Positions 8,086-16,175 of a DNA stretch of 61,735 nt are shown here, piece after piece. Every line of letters begins with the position of its first letter. Within the stretch, counting starts at the first letter, position 1. The stretch is from assembly GCA_023457935.1 (NCBI GenBank), contig JAEXBA010000029.1, positions 1 through 61,735 on the forward strand, written 5' to 3'. The position numbers and the translations under genes were made by a program. The DNA comes from Bacteroidota bacterium (GTDB lineage Bacteria; Bacteroidota; Bacteroidia; Flavobacteriales; Weeksellaceae). The notes under the pieces are model-generated. The model made no database searches. It was given only the letters and a program-made list of their open reading frames with translations, and had not been told where the DNA came from.

Positions 8086-9243
8086 ATGCTGAAAAGAGTT
8101 ATCCTATTCGTTAGTTTTTTGTCCACATTTTCACTGTCTTTGGCTCAGCACGAAGTAAATGCAGCCGCGCCGGTACACGCTACCGAAACTGCCGCTCCTT
8201 CATCTGCTGCTGATATTGAAAAGCAGACAAACAAAGATTTCATCGATCATCACATTATGGACGCTCACAGCTTCGATATTATGGTGAAGAAAAATGCGGA
8301 CGGTACGGAAAAGCACATTGGTTTCCCACTTCCTGTAATTTTCTACGATCAGGATAACGGTCTTCATACGATGATGAGTTCTGAGTTTCACCATGGAACC
8401 ACAATGCTGGACAATCACGGAAAAAAATATCAGGTAATCGAGAGCAAAGGTTCTAAGTACGCTCTTTACCACGAAAAAATCTACAAAACAGACGCCAACG
8501 GTGCATTTGCATATGACGATCACGGTCATCCAACCAACAAGAAAATGATCGATTTCTCCATCACGAAAAGCGTTCTGATGATTATCGTTACTTCTTTACT
8601 GATGATCTGGCTGTTTACTTCCATGGCGAGAGGTTACAAAAAATCTGCTGTTCCAACAGGAGCTGCCAGAATTCTGGAGCCGATTGTAATCTTCATCAGA
8701 GACGAAATTGCAAAACCGAACATCGGTGCAAAATACAAGAAATATGTAGGTTATCTTCTTACGATTTTCTTCTTTATTCTGATTCTGAATATCTTCGGTT
8801 TGATGCCGTTCGGTATTAACGTGACAGGTCAGTTGGCAGTAACGGCTGCTTTGGCAATCTTCACTTTTATTATTACACAGTTTACCGCAAACAAAGAGTA
8901 CTGGAAGCATATTTTCTGGATGCCGGGCTTGCCTTGGATTATGAAGTTGGTGATGATTCCTATCGAATTAATCGGGATGTTCATTAAGCCGTTTGCGCTT
9001 TTAATACGTCTCTTTGCGAACATGACGGCGGGACACATCGTAATCATGTCACTAATCGCAATGATTTATGTGTTTAAGAATGTAATTGGCGGTATTGCGT
9101 TTCCGTTCCTTACATTCGTACTGTATTTACTTGAAATTTTGGTGGCGTTCCTACAGGCCTATATCTTCACAATGCTTTCTGCGGTATACTTCGGTATGGC
9201 AAATGAAGAGCATCACCACGAAGAAGGAGTGGCGCATCACTAA
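8086..9243 (+). CDS. atpB: ATP synthase F0 subunit a, with signal peptide and N-terminal extension
   Basis: A 385-residue F0 subunit a, which forms the proton half-channels beside the c-ring. The conserved channel arginine is Arg308 in LLIRLFANMTAGH. Compared with the roughly 270-residue E. coli protein it has a long N-terminal extension: a signal peptide (MLKRVILFVSFLSTFSLSLAQ) and a His-rich periplasmic segment of about 130 residues before the first helix near residue 160. The C-terminus ends in a histidine-rich tail (EEHHHEEGVAHH). The extension is, to my knowledge, usual in Bacteroidota. First gene of the structural operon behind a strong promoter. Confidence 0.95.
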   Translation: MLKRVILFVSFLSTFSLSLAQHEVNAAAPVHATETAAPSSAADIEKQTNKDFIDHHIMDAHSFDIMVKKNADGTEKHIGFPLPVIFYDQDNGLHTMMSSEFHHGTTMLDNHGKKYQVIESKGSKYALYHEKIYKTDANGAFAYDDHGHPTNKKMIDFSITKSVLMIIVTSLLMIWLFTSMARGYKKSAVPTGAARILEPIVIFIRDEIAKPNIGAKYKKYVGYLLTIFFFILILNIFGLMPFGINVTGQLAVTAALAIFTFIITQFTANKEYWKHIFWMPGLPWIMKLVMIPIELIGMFIKPFALLIRLFANMTAGHIVIMSLIAMIYVFKNVIGGIAFPFLTFVLYLLEILVAFLQAYIFTMLSAVYFGMANEEHHHEEGVAHH

Positions 9244-9335
9244 AAAATAAATGATGAAGGGTAAATGATGATTCATTTTATCTGAGATCAAAAAAATAAA
9301 CAAACAGAAACTTAATTTTTTTAAATTTTTATATC

Positions 9336-9533
9336 ATGACGGAATACATTCCAAAATTAGTTGGTGCAGGTCTAGTAGTAATCGGAGCTGGTATTGGTAT
9401 CGGTAAAATCGGTGCTGCTGCTCTAGAAGGTATGGCTCGTCAGCCAGAGCAGGCTGGTAAGCTTCAGACTGCAATGCTTATTGCTGCTGCACTTGTGGAA
9501 GGTCTTGCATTTGCTGCTTTGTTCGCAGTTTAA
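9336..9533 (+). CDS. atpE: ATP synthase F0 subunit c
   Basis: The 65-residue proteolipid of the rotor ring: a helical hairpin with Gly-rich first helix (VVIGAGIGIGKIG), polar loop RQP (residues 35-37), and the ion-binding carboxylate Glu55 in ALVEGLAFA. I see no obvious Na+-binding signature, so proton use is likely (inference). It is separated from atpF by about 110 bp containing a strong hairpin (9555-9590), which may keep atpE mRNA level above that of the following genes, fitting the need for many c subunits per complex. Confidence 0.95.
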   Translation: MTEYIPKLVGAGLVVIGAGIGIGKIGAAALEGMARQPEQAGKLQTAMLIAAALVEGLAFAALFAV

Positions 9534-9554
9534 TAGCAGAACTACCTAAAAATT

Positions 9555-9590
9555 ATCATCTGCCGGGAACGGTTGGTTACGGCAGATGAT
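9555..9590 (+). other. Intercistronic hairpin between atpE and atpF
   Basis: ATCATCTGCCG (9555-9565) pairs perfectly with CGGCAGATGAT (9580-9590) around a 14-nt loop, 21 bp after the atpE stop codon. It is followed by TTTAAAAAAA, not a clean T-run, so it looks more like a partial terminator or mRNA-end stabiliser than a full stop. Confidence 0.7.
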
Positions 9591-9641
9591 TTTAAAAAAA
9601 TTAAATTCTAAATAATTTAGACAAAAACTTATACAATTCTT

Positions 9642-10139
9642 ATGGGATTACTTGAAAATTTTTCATCAGGACTATTCATTATCCAGTCGCTTATTTTCCT
9701 TGTTCTTCTTTTTGTTTTGGCAAAATTTGCTTGGAAACCGATTCTGAATGCGATTAACGAAAGAGAAGTTTCCATCCATGATGCACTGAATCAGGCAAAG
9801 TTGGCAAGAGATGAGGTGAAAAACCTTAAATCTGAAAACGAGCACATCATCCGTGAAGCTAAAATCGAAAGAGACAACATTCTGAAGGAAGCAAGAGATA
9901 TTAAGGACAGAATTGTTGCTGAAGCAAAAGAAGCTGCAAAAACAGAAGGCGACAAGATGATTGAGCAGGCAAGACAGTCTATCAATGCTGAAAAATCTGC
10001 AGCAATGGCAGATATCAAAACTCAGATTGGAGCTCTTTCTGTAAACATCGCAGAAAATCTGATGAAGCAGAAACTGGATAACGGTGATGCTCAGAATGCG
10101 CTTGTTGAAAATATTTTGAACAAATCAAACTTGAACTAA
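9642..10139 (+). CDS. atpF: ATP synthase F0 subunit b
   Basis: A 165-residue subunit b forming the peripheral stalk: one N-terminal membrane helix (about 8-27), then a long charged alpha-helix (residues 35-150, rich in Lys, Glu, Ala and Arg) that dimerises and reaches delta on top of F1. Normal length. The gap to atpH is a single base pair, so translation of the two is likely coupled. It follows the atpE hairpin. Confidence 0.95.
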   Translation: MGLLENFSSGLFIIQSLIFLVLLFVLAKFAWKPILNAINEREVSIHDALNQAKLARDEVKNLKSENEHIIREAKIERDNILKEARDIKDRIVAEAKEAAKTEGDKMIEQARQSINAEKSAAMADIKTQIGALSVNIAENLMKQKLDNGDAQNALVENILNKSNLN

Positions 10140-10140
10140 T

Positions 10141-10680
10141 ATGCTTACCTCTAAAGTAGCAAAAAGATACGCACAGGGTTTGTTGGATTTCACGCAGGAA
10201 TCCGGAAGCACTGCCGCTGTATTTTCTGAAATGAAAGATATTGTAAAGCTGATGAAAGAATCCAAAGAACTGAATTCTTTTTTCGCAACACCTTTCATTG
10301 ATTCAAAGAAGAAAATGGCTGCAGCAGGAGAAATTTTCAAGAGTTTTTCTGTAACTTCCAAAAACATCGTGAACCTTGTAATCCGTCAGGGAAGAGAAAC
10401 ACATCTGAAAGATATTGCTCAGGAATACATCAACAAAGTGGAAGATATGCAGGGAATTCAGCGTTTAACGCTAACTTCGGCAGCGCCGCTTTCTCAGCAG
10501 AATGTAGAGCAGATCATCAGATCCAGCAATCTGGTTGATGTAAACAAAGGTTTCGACCTTACCACCAATATCGATCAAGATCTAATCGGCGGTTATATCC
10601 TTAGAGTTGGCGATCAGCAGGTGGATGCATCCATGCGAACCAAACTCAACAGACTTAAAAAAGATTTTCAGTTAAACTAA
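10141..10680 (+). CDS. atpH: ATP synthase F1 subunit delta
   Basis: A 179-residue delta (OSCP) subunit, the link between the b stalk and the top of the alpha/beta hexamer. The N-terminal helical domain opens with SKVAKRYAQGLLDF and the C-terminal domain carries the family pattern DLIGGYILRVGDQQVDASM and ends in a basic helix. Starts 1 bp after atpF and is followed 18 bp later by atpA. Confidence 0.95.
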   Translation: MLTSKVAKRYAQGLLDFTQESGSTAAVFSEMKDIVKLMKESKELNSFFATPFIDSKKKMAAAGEIFKSFSVTSKNIVNLVIRQGRETHLKDIAQEYINKVEDMQGIQRLTLTSAAPLSQQNVEQIIRSSNLVDVNKGFDLTTNIDQDLIGGYILRVGDQQVDASMRTKLNRLKKDFQLN

Positions 10681-10698
10681 GACAAAAACAACCATACA

Positions 10699-12276
10699 AT
10701 GGCAGAAATAAATCCGGCAGAAGTATCAGCGATACTGAAGCAACAGTTAGCAAATTTCGATACACAGTCCAACGTTGAAGAAGTAGGAACAGTACTTCAG
10801 ATTGGTGACGGTATCGCCCGTGTTTACGGTTTGGAGAACGTTCAGTACGGTGAACTGGTAAAATTCCAGAGCGGTATTGAAGGAATCGTTTTGAACCTTG
10901 AAGAAGACAACGTAGGTGTAGCACTTTTGGGTGAATCTAAATTGGTAAAAGAAGGTGACACTGTAAACAGAACCAACAGAATTTCATCCATCAGAGTTGG
11001 TGAAGGTATGTTGGGTAGAGTTGTGGATACTTTGGGTAACCCAATCGACGGTAAAGGCCCGATCACCGGAGAACTTTACGAAATGCCGCTTGAAAGAAAA
11101 GCTCCTGGAGTAATCTTCAGACAGCCGGTAAACGAGCCGCTTCAAACGGGTATTGTTTCTATCGACTCCATGATTCCGGTTGGAAGAGGACAGAGAGAGC
11201 TTATCATTGGTGACCGTCAAACCGGTAAAACCACCGTAGCAATCGATACGATCCTTAATCAGAAAGAATTTTATGATGCAGGTCAGCCTGTATTCTGTAT
11301 ATATGTAGCAATCGGGCAGAAAGCTTCAACCGTAGCACAAATCGTTCATACTTTGGAAGACAGAGGCGCAATGGCCTATACGGTAATTGTTGCTGCCAAC
11401 GCTTCCGATCCGGTTCCTATGCAGGTGTATTCGGCAATGGCAGGAGCTTCAATCGGAGAATATTTCCGTGATACAGGACGTCCGGCTTTGATTATTTATG
11501 ACGATTTGTCGAAACAGGCCGTTGCTTACCGTGAGCTTTCTCTGCTTTTGAGAAGACCACCGGGACGTGAAGCTTATCCTGGAGACGTTTTCTACCTTCA
11601 CTCAAGATTATTGGAGAGAGCCGCAAAAATCATCGCTGATGATAACATTGCATCACAAATGAATGACCTTCCTGATTCTTTGAGACCATTTGTAAAAGGT
11701 GGAGGTTCCCTTACGGCACTTCCAATTATCGAAACTCAGGCAGGTGACGTTTCCGCATATATTCCAACGAACGTAATTTCCATTACCGACGGACAGATTT
11801 TCCTTGAATCGGATCTTTTCAACTCAGGGGTTCGTCCTGCAATTAACGTAGGTATTTCTGTATCAAGGGTTGGTGGTAATGCTCAGATCAAATCCATGAA
11901 GAAAGTTTCCGGTACTTTGAAGCTTGACCAGGCGCAGTACAAAGAACTTGAGGCATTTGCAAAATTCGGATCCGATCTTGATGCTGCAACGCTTAACGTA
12001 ATCTCTAAAGGTGAGAAAAACGTGGAAATCCTGAAGCAGCCGGTAAACTCTCCGCTTCGTGTGGAAGATCAGGTTGCAATGGTTTACGCGGGAACAGAAA
12101 ACCTTTTGAGAAATGTACCGAAAGCGAAAGTGAAAACTTTCATGAAAGAATATGTAGATTTCCTGAGAAGCAAGCATCCTGAAACAATGGCAGCAATTAA
12201 GTCCGGTAAGATTGACAATAATATTACCGACGTTCTGAAAACAGCAGCTGCTGACCTTTCCGGGAAATATAACTAG
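10699..12276 (+). CDS. atpA: ATP synthase F1 subunit alpha
   Basis: A 525-residue alpha subunit of F1. It carries the P-loop GDRQTGKT at about 171-178, the ALIIYDDLSKQAVAYREL segment, the arginine-finger region (ISVSRVGGNAQ) and a normal helical C-terminus. Alpha subunits bind nucleotide without catalysis; the catalytic beta subunit gene (atpD) and atpC are absent from this operon. The gap to atpG is about 78 bp and holds heptamer-type repeats. Confidence 0.97.
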   Translation: MAEINPAEVSAILKQQLANFDTQSNVEEVGTVLQIGDGIARVYGLENVQYGELVKFQSGIEGIVLNLEEDNVGVALLGESKLVKEGDTVNRTNRISSIRVGEGMLGRVVDTLGNPIDGKGPITGELYEMPLERKAPGVIFRQPVNEPLQTGIVSIDSMIPVGRGQRELIIGDRQTGKTTVAIDTILNQKEFYDAGQPVFCIYVAIGQKASTVAQIVHTLEDRGAMAYTVIVAANASDPVPMQVYSAMAGASIGEYFRDTGRPALIIYDDLSKQAVAYRELSLLLRRPPGREAYPGDVFYLHSRLLERAAKIIADDNIASQMNDLPDSLRPFVKGGGSLTALPIIETQAGDVSAYIPTNVISITDGQIFLESDLFNSGVRPAINVGISVSRVGGNAQIKSMKKVSGTLKLDQAQYKELEAFAKFGSDLDAATLNVISKGEKNVEILKQPVNSPLRVEDQVAMVYAGTENLLRNVPKAKVKTFMKEYVDFLRSKHPETMAAIKSGKIDNNITDVLKTAAADLSGKYN

Positions 12277-12282
12277 AAAATT

Positions 12283-12350
12283 CAAAGTTCAGGGTTCAGA
12301 AATAAGTATTTTTTGAACCCGGAATTTTAAACCTTAAACTTTGAACCGAA
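12283..12350. repeat. Heptamer repeat with inverted arms between atpA and atpG
   Basis: Left arm TTCAAAG-TTCAGGG-TTCAGAA and right arm AAACCTT-AAACTTT-GAACC are 7-bp periodic and roughly inverted to each other, able to fold around TTTTTTGAACCC. Same style as the repeats near 46200, 50180, 52100, 53760 and 61450. Confidence 0.55.
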
Positions 12351-12354
12351 TTTA

Positions 12355-13212
12355 ATGGCAAACTTAAAGGAAATACGCGGAAGAATTACTTCAATTGGAT
12401 CCACAATGCAGATTACCAGCGCAATGAAAATGGTGGCTGCTGCAAAGCTTAAGAAAGCTCAGGATGCAATTGTAATGCTTCGTCCTTATTCTGAAAAACT
12501 TACCGAGCTTATCGAAAACGTAAGTGCAGGAACTGAGCTGGAAGAAGTTTCCACTTTTACTGCAGAAAGAGAAGTGAAGAAAGTACTGTATACCATGGTA
12601 ACGTCCAACAGAGGTCTTGCCGGTGCTTTTAACTCTTCGGTAGTGAAGGAACTGAACCATCATTTACACAGTTCGTCTTATGAAACTGAAATTCTTACTG
12701 TTGGTAAGAAAGCTTACGATGCAGTAAGAAGATCGAGAACGGTTTATGATAATCAGAGCGCAATGTATGATCATTTGAGCTTCGAGAAAGTAGCTTCTTT
12801 CACAGAACAGGTGATGAAGGATTATGCCGAAGGAAAATTTGATAAAGTATATGTTGTTTACAACAAATTTATCAATGCTGCCACTCAGGAAGTGAAAACT
12901 GAGCAGGTTCTTCCAATATCAATTCCGGCAAAAACCGATAACGTAAATATTGATTACCTTTTCGAGCCGAGTGCAAGAGAAATTCTTGAAAATCTTATTC
13001 CGAAGTCAATCAAGACTCAGGTTTATAAGGCGATTCTGGATTCTGTTGCTTCGGAACACGGTGCAAGGATGACTGCAATGCACAAGGCGACAGATAACGC
13101 GCAGGCATTGAAGAGCGAACTGGTTATTACGTATAACAAAGCCCGCCAGGCCGCAATTACAAACGAAATTCTTGAGATTGTTTCCGGAGCGGAAGCTTTG
13201 AAGAACAGCTAA
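12355..13212 (+). CDS. atpG: ATP synthase F1 subunit gamma
   Basis: A 285-residue gamma subunit, the central rotor shaft. It opens with the family pattern ANLKEIRGRITSIGSTMQIT and ends with a C-terminal helix bearing ASEHGARMTAMHKATDNA, which penetrates the alpha/beta hexamer. Last gene of the operon, closed by a terminator at 13233-13262. Normal length. Confidence 0.96.
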   Translation: MANLKEIRGRITSIGSTMQITSAMKMVAAAKLKKAQDAIVMLRPYSEKLTELIENVSAGTELEEVSTFTAEREVKKVLYTMVTSNRGLAGAFNSSVVKELNHHLHSSSYETEILTVGKKAYDAVRRSRTVYDNQSAMYDHLSFEKVASFTEQVMKDYAEGKFDKVYVVYNKFINAATQEVKTEQVLPISIPAKTDNVNIDYLFEPSAREILENLIPKSIKTQVYKAILDSVASEHGARMTAMHKATDNAQALKSELVITYNKARQAAITNEILEIVSGAEALKNS

Positions 13213-13232
13213 AAGTTTTACATAAAAATAGT

Positions 13233-13262
13233 AAAAGCATCGGATTTTCCGGTGCTTTTTTG
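13233..13262 (+). terminator. Intrinsic terminator of the ATP synthase operon
   Basis: AAAGCATCGG pairs with CCGGTGCTTT across a short loop, followed by TTTTTTG, 21 bp after atpG. Confidence 0.85.
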
Positions 13263-13268
13263 TTTGCA

Positions 13269-13326
13269 GGGTGTTTTTCCTGTATAATTTTGGGTGTTTT
13301 TCCTCCTTTCTTTTGGGTGTTTTTCC
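13269..13326 (+). repeat. Three direct copies of GGGTGTTTTTCC, 23-bp period
   Basis: The 12-mer occurs at 13269, 13292 and 13315 with exactly 23 bp between starts. The copies stand immediately upstream of a -7 box at 13352-13359, so they sit on one face of the helix ahead of the promoter for the P-domain lipoprotein gene. Arrangement and place suggest an operator for a regulator that binds tandem sites. Confidence 0.6.
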
Positions 13327-13351
13327 TGTGCAAAGCATTGTAAACCTGTTC

Positions 13352-13359
13352 TACATTTG
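13352..13359 (+). promoter_or_regulatory. -7 box TACATTTG of the P-domain lipoprotein gene
   Basis: Exact TAnnTTTG match 29 bp before the ATG at 13389. The last upstream repeat ends 25 bp before it, overlapping the place of the missing -33 element, as expected for an activator-dependent promoter. Confidence 0.6.
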
Positions 13360-13388
13360 CTCCATAATTAACCATTAAAACTTTTATT

Positions 13389-14027
13389 ATGAAATCAAAA
13401 ATCAACACCCCGAGAATCATTAATTTCAGAAATGCTGCTGCAGTGGTCGCCACAATTGGGCTTTTAGCTGCTACAGGCTGTCGTAAAGACGACGATGAAC
13501 CAAAAGTATCACCCGTTGTTGAAGCAACAAATAGTACAATTATACCAATAGCAGATGCAGTATATTCCGGAGGTGTTCATACGCCTGTTAGTACTGAATC
13601 GGCAGTTGTTGTGAATGCATCAGGAACAATTAAGGATTTAAGTAAAATGACACTGGAGATGAATGTAACTTGTTCCTTTGCAAGAGATCTAAGCTTTGCA
13701 CTGCAGGCTCCAGACGGCACAAAAAAGGATTTTATATATCGTGCAGGTTCTAACGGTAATTATATTGCAGCCAATTTGTACAGATTCAATAATACCTTTA
13801 CAAGCACATTTCCTGAGGGCACTGTTGAAGATATTGCTGCTGGAAATTATAAGGAATCCAAAGGTTCTCTTTATCCTGCTGTTCCAATCGAATCAATTTT
13901 CAGTTCTTTTAATGGGAAGCAGGTGAATGGTACCTGGAAACTGATAATTACAGACCATGACGAGTTAGTATTAGGAACACTGCACAGCTGGAAGTTGCAT
14001 TTTGCAGAAGGAGCGCTTCAACAGTAA
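13389..14027 (+). CDS. Lipoprotein with proprotein convertase P-domain
   Basis: A 212-residue protein with a long N-terminus, a hydrophobic segment (about 17-29) and a lipobox-like ATGC (Cys31), then RKDDDEP, resembling the acidic surface-export signal of Bacteroidota lipoproteins. Residues about 60-208 fit the P-domain jelly roll that usually follows subtilisin-like proteases: DLSFALQAPDGTKKDF, then FNGKQVNGTWKLIITDHDE and a final LHSWKLHF strand. No protease domain is attached, so it is a stand-alone P-domain. It is followed 34 bp later by a barrel gene and likely forms an operon with it. Upstream lie three 23-bp-spaced repeats. Function unknown. Confidence 0.75.
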   Translation: MKSKINTPRIINFRNAAAVVATIGLLAATGCRKDDDEPKVSPVVEATNSTIIPIADAVYSGGVHTPVSTESAVVVNASGTIKDLSKMTLEMNVTCSFARDLSFALQAPDGTKKDFIYRAGSNGNYIAANLYRFNNTFTSTFPEGTVEDIAAGNYKESKGSLYPAVPIESIFSSFNGKQVNGTWKLIITDHDELVLGTLHSWKLHFAEGALQQ

Positions 14028-14061
14028 ATTTGCCAACACGTTAAATATCAAAAACAATAAC

Positions 14062-14625
14062 ATGAAAAAAACAGGAATTAATCTATTATTGGTTTTGCTT
14101 GCTACCACGGCATTCTCACAAATGGATGCCCAGAAAACAAAGCAGTCACCAAAAACACAAACTTCCGACGCATCTTATAAAGCAGCAATCGGGCTGAAGG
14201 CAATAGTAGGGAATGATGATGCATTGCCGGCACTTTCAGGAAAATTTTTTATCAGCCCTAATTCTGCTGTGGAAGCCAATATCTCTTACGATGGCTACAG
14301 AGGTTACGGTGTGAGCAGCAGTGCAGTTACGCTTCATCTTTTTTATCAGTACCACGGTTACTTTAATGAGAGTCTTAAAGAACTGCGCTGGTATGCGGGA
14401 GCAGGCCCAACGGCAGGCTTCGTGAGTTCAAAAAACGACTATACCGGAAGCGAGTCGATATTCCGGATTGGTGGCGGGCCTATTGGCGGAGCAGAATATA
14501 AATTCAAAAATATTCCTCTTGCTGTAAGTGCAGACTGGATGCCCACCTACATTTATGTGCCGGAATACGAAACCGGTGCTTTCAACTGGGATGTGGCTGG
14601 CATTGGTGCCAAATATACTTTCTGA
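14062..14625 (+). CDS. Outer-membrane beta-barrel protein
   Basis: A 187-residue protein. I place the start at ATG 14062 because MKKTGINLLLVLLATTAFSQ is a typical signal peptide; a longer reading frame begins inside the preceding gene. The mature part alternates strands with Gly/Tyr (for example SYDGYRGYGVSS and LRWYAGAGPTAGFV) and ends in WDVAGIGAKYTF with a terminal Phe, as in small outer-membrane barrels. It follows the P-domain lipoprotein by 34 bp and ends before a terminator, suggesting that the two act together at the outer membrane (inference). Confidence 0.75.
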   Translation: MKKTGINLLLVLLATTAFSQMDAQKTKQSPKTQTSDASYKAAIGLKAIVGNDDALPALSGKFFISPNSAVEANISYDGYRGYGVSSSAVTLHLFYQYHGYFNESLKELRWYAGAGPTAGFVSSKNDYTGSESIFRIGGGPIGGAEYKFKNIPLAVSADWMPTYIYVPEYETGAFNWDVAGIGAKYTF

Positions 14626-14649
14626 ATAACACATTTCATATAACAGGTG

Positions 14650-14684
14650 CCGGCTGTAGGTTCATTACCTGCAGCCGGTTTTTC
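14650..14684 (+). terminator. Intrinsic terminator after the 14062 barrel gene
   Basis: CCGGCTGTAGGT pairs with ACCTGCAGCCGG (14650-14661 with 14667-14678), followed by TTTTTC. Confidence 0.85.
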
Positions 14685-14727
14685 TTCCTTAGAAAATCAA
14701 GTAATTCTTTTTCTGAATGATATTCGT

Positions 14728-14735
14728 TATTTTTG
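14728..14735 (+). promoter_or_regulatory. -7 box TATTTTTG of the 14754 kinase gene
   Basis: Exact TAnnTTTG match. Transcription would start near 14741, so the in-frame TTG at 14733 cannot be the start codon. This forces the kinase start downstream, to a non-ATG codon such as TTG 14754. Confidence 0.6.
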
Positions 14736-14753
14736 CGCCTGTTAAATATTGTC

Positions 14754-16175
14754 TTGTTCCGTAATCTGCTTTTTCGCCATCGAATTTTTCTGGCATTGGT
14801 ACTGTCTAATTTTCTGCTGCTTTCACTTATGGCAGTCATCAGCTATTACCAGAATTCTAAAAATTTTACACAACGGAATTCATCTGAACTCATGCGGACA
14901 GATGCGCTCATCAAAGATAACATCAGTTATCAGGTGAATTCGGGCGAGGCAATGAGAGAAAGTGATGTTCTGCTTTCAAAAATCCTGGAATTTTCCAATA
15001 TTTATAATACCAGAATCAATGTATACAGTCTGGACGGAAAATTGATTGAAGGTAATTCGGATGGAGGAAATGCTGTGCCAGGCCCCGTTCTTCAGCAGCT
15101 AAGGAAAGAAGATTTTGTTCTGAAAGATACTGTTGCACATGGAGGCAAAACACGTTACCAGTCTTTCAGTTATCTGCGGGACCGCAATGTTCCCGTTGCT
15201 GTTCTCAGCCTTCAGAAAACCGAACATCCGGATGCCGCTTCTGCACAAACCGCAGTTTTAGTAAAGCAGTATATTTTTCTGATGATTTTCTTCATATTGC
15301 TGAGCGCACTGATTTCCTGGCTGATTTCCAAAAATCTCACGCAGAAACTGGCATCCATTTCGAGCAAACTGAAATCCACGGATATCAACGCTGAAAATGA
15401 ACCGCTGCAGTACACTTCTGAAGATGAAATCCGGCCGCTGGTGAACTCCTACAACGAGATGCAGGAAGAAATAAGGAAACAGAAGGCACAGCTTCAGAAA
15501 AGCGAGCGTTCCGAAGCATGGAAAGAAATGGCGAGGCAGATGGTGCACGAAATCAACAATCCGTTAACTCCGCTTCGGCTTACAGTCCAGAATTTCCAGA
15601 GGAAATACAGTCCTGAGGACAGCAACAATTCAGAGAAAGTAAAAAATCTTACGAACACGGTTGTACATCAGATCGATATTATTAGCGGAATTACCAAGAC
15701 ATTTGCAGATTTTGCCAAAATGCCGGTTGAAGATGCTGAAGAAATTGATGTCGTAGACAATATCCGAAGAACGCTCAGTATTTTTCCGGATGAAACCGTC
15801 AGCTTTACTTCCAGTTCCGAAAGTGTAATGTTCAGAATTGATGGTCTTTATCTTTCCAGAATTATCACAAATATCGTAAAGAACGGACTTCAGGCCATTC
15901 CGGATGACCGCGAAAAAAAAATCGAAGTAAACCTGAAGGATGAATCCACAAGATTCCTTATTTCAGTATCCGATAATGGAAAAGGTATTTCAGATGAAGA
16001 TAAAGACCGCGTTTTCGAACATAATTTTTCCACAAAAGAGGACGGAATGGGGATCGGACTTTCCATGGTGAAAAAAATCGTAGAAAATTACGGCGGTAAA
16101 ATCTGGTTCGAAAGCCAGCCGGAATTCGGAACCGTATTTTTCATTAATTTTGACAAAAAAACAGATGCAGAATAA
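14754..16175 (+). CDS. Membrane sensor histidine kinase, NtrY-like
   Basis: About 473 residues. Order: a membrane helix near the N-terminus (LALVLSNFLLLSLMAVISYY), a periplasmic sensor region of about 130 residues, a second helix (YIFLMIFFILLSALISWLI), a HAMP linker, the H-box MVHEINNPLTPLRLTVQNF, and an ATPase domain with DNGKGI and GMGIGLSM boxes. The H-box sequence is that of NtrY/NtrB-type kinases. No partner response regulator lies nearby; the next gene overlaps by 11 bp and encodes a coiled-coil membrane protein. The start is uncertain: no ATG lies upstream of the first helix, and TTG 14754 is the best candidate just after the promoter. Confidence 0.85.
   Translation: MFRNLLFRHRIFLALVLSNFLLLSLMAVISYYQNSKNFTQRNSSELMRTDALIKDNISYQVNSGEAMRESDVLLSKILEFSNIYNTRINVYSLDGKLIEGNSDGGNAVPGPVLQQLRKEDFVLKDTVAHGGKTRYQSFSYLRDRNVPVAVLSLQKTEHPDAASAQTAVLVKQYIFLMIFFILLSALISWLISKNLTQKLASISSKLKSTDINAENEPLQYTSEDEIRPLVNSYNEMQEEIRKQKAQLQKSERSEAWKEMARQMVHEINNPLTPLRLTVQNFQRKYSPEDSNNSEKVKNLTNTVVHQIDIISGITKTFADFAKMPVEDAEEIDVVDNIRRTLSIFPDETVSFTSSSESVMFRIDGLYLSRIITNIVKNGLQAIPDDREKKIEVNLKDESTRFLISVSDNGKGISDEDKDRVFEHNFSTKEDGMGIGLSMVKKIVENYGGKIWFESQPEFGTVFFINFDKKTDAE

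Noticed and set aside
13269..13326. CRISPR-like repeat
   Set aside because: Units are 12 bp with 11-bp spacers, only three copies, and stand in a promoter position with no cas genes.
13389..13470. P-domain protein as a fragment of a broken protease
   Set aside because: It has its own signal, lipobox, promoter and stop, and no protease remnant lies upstream.
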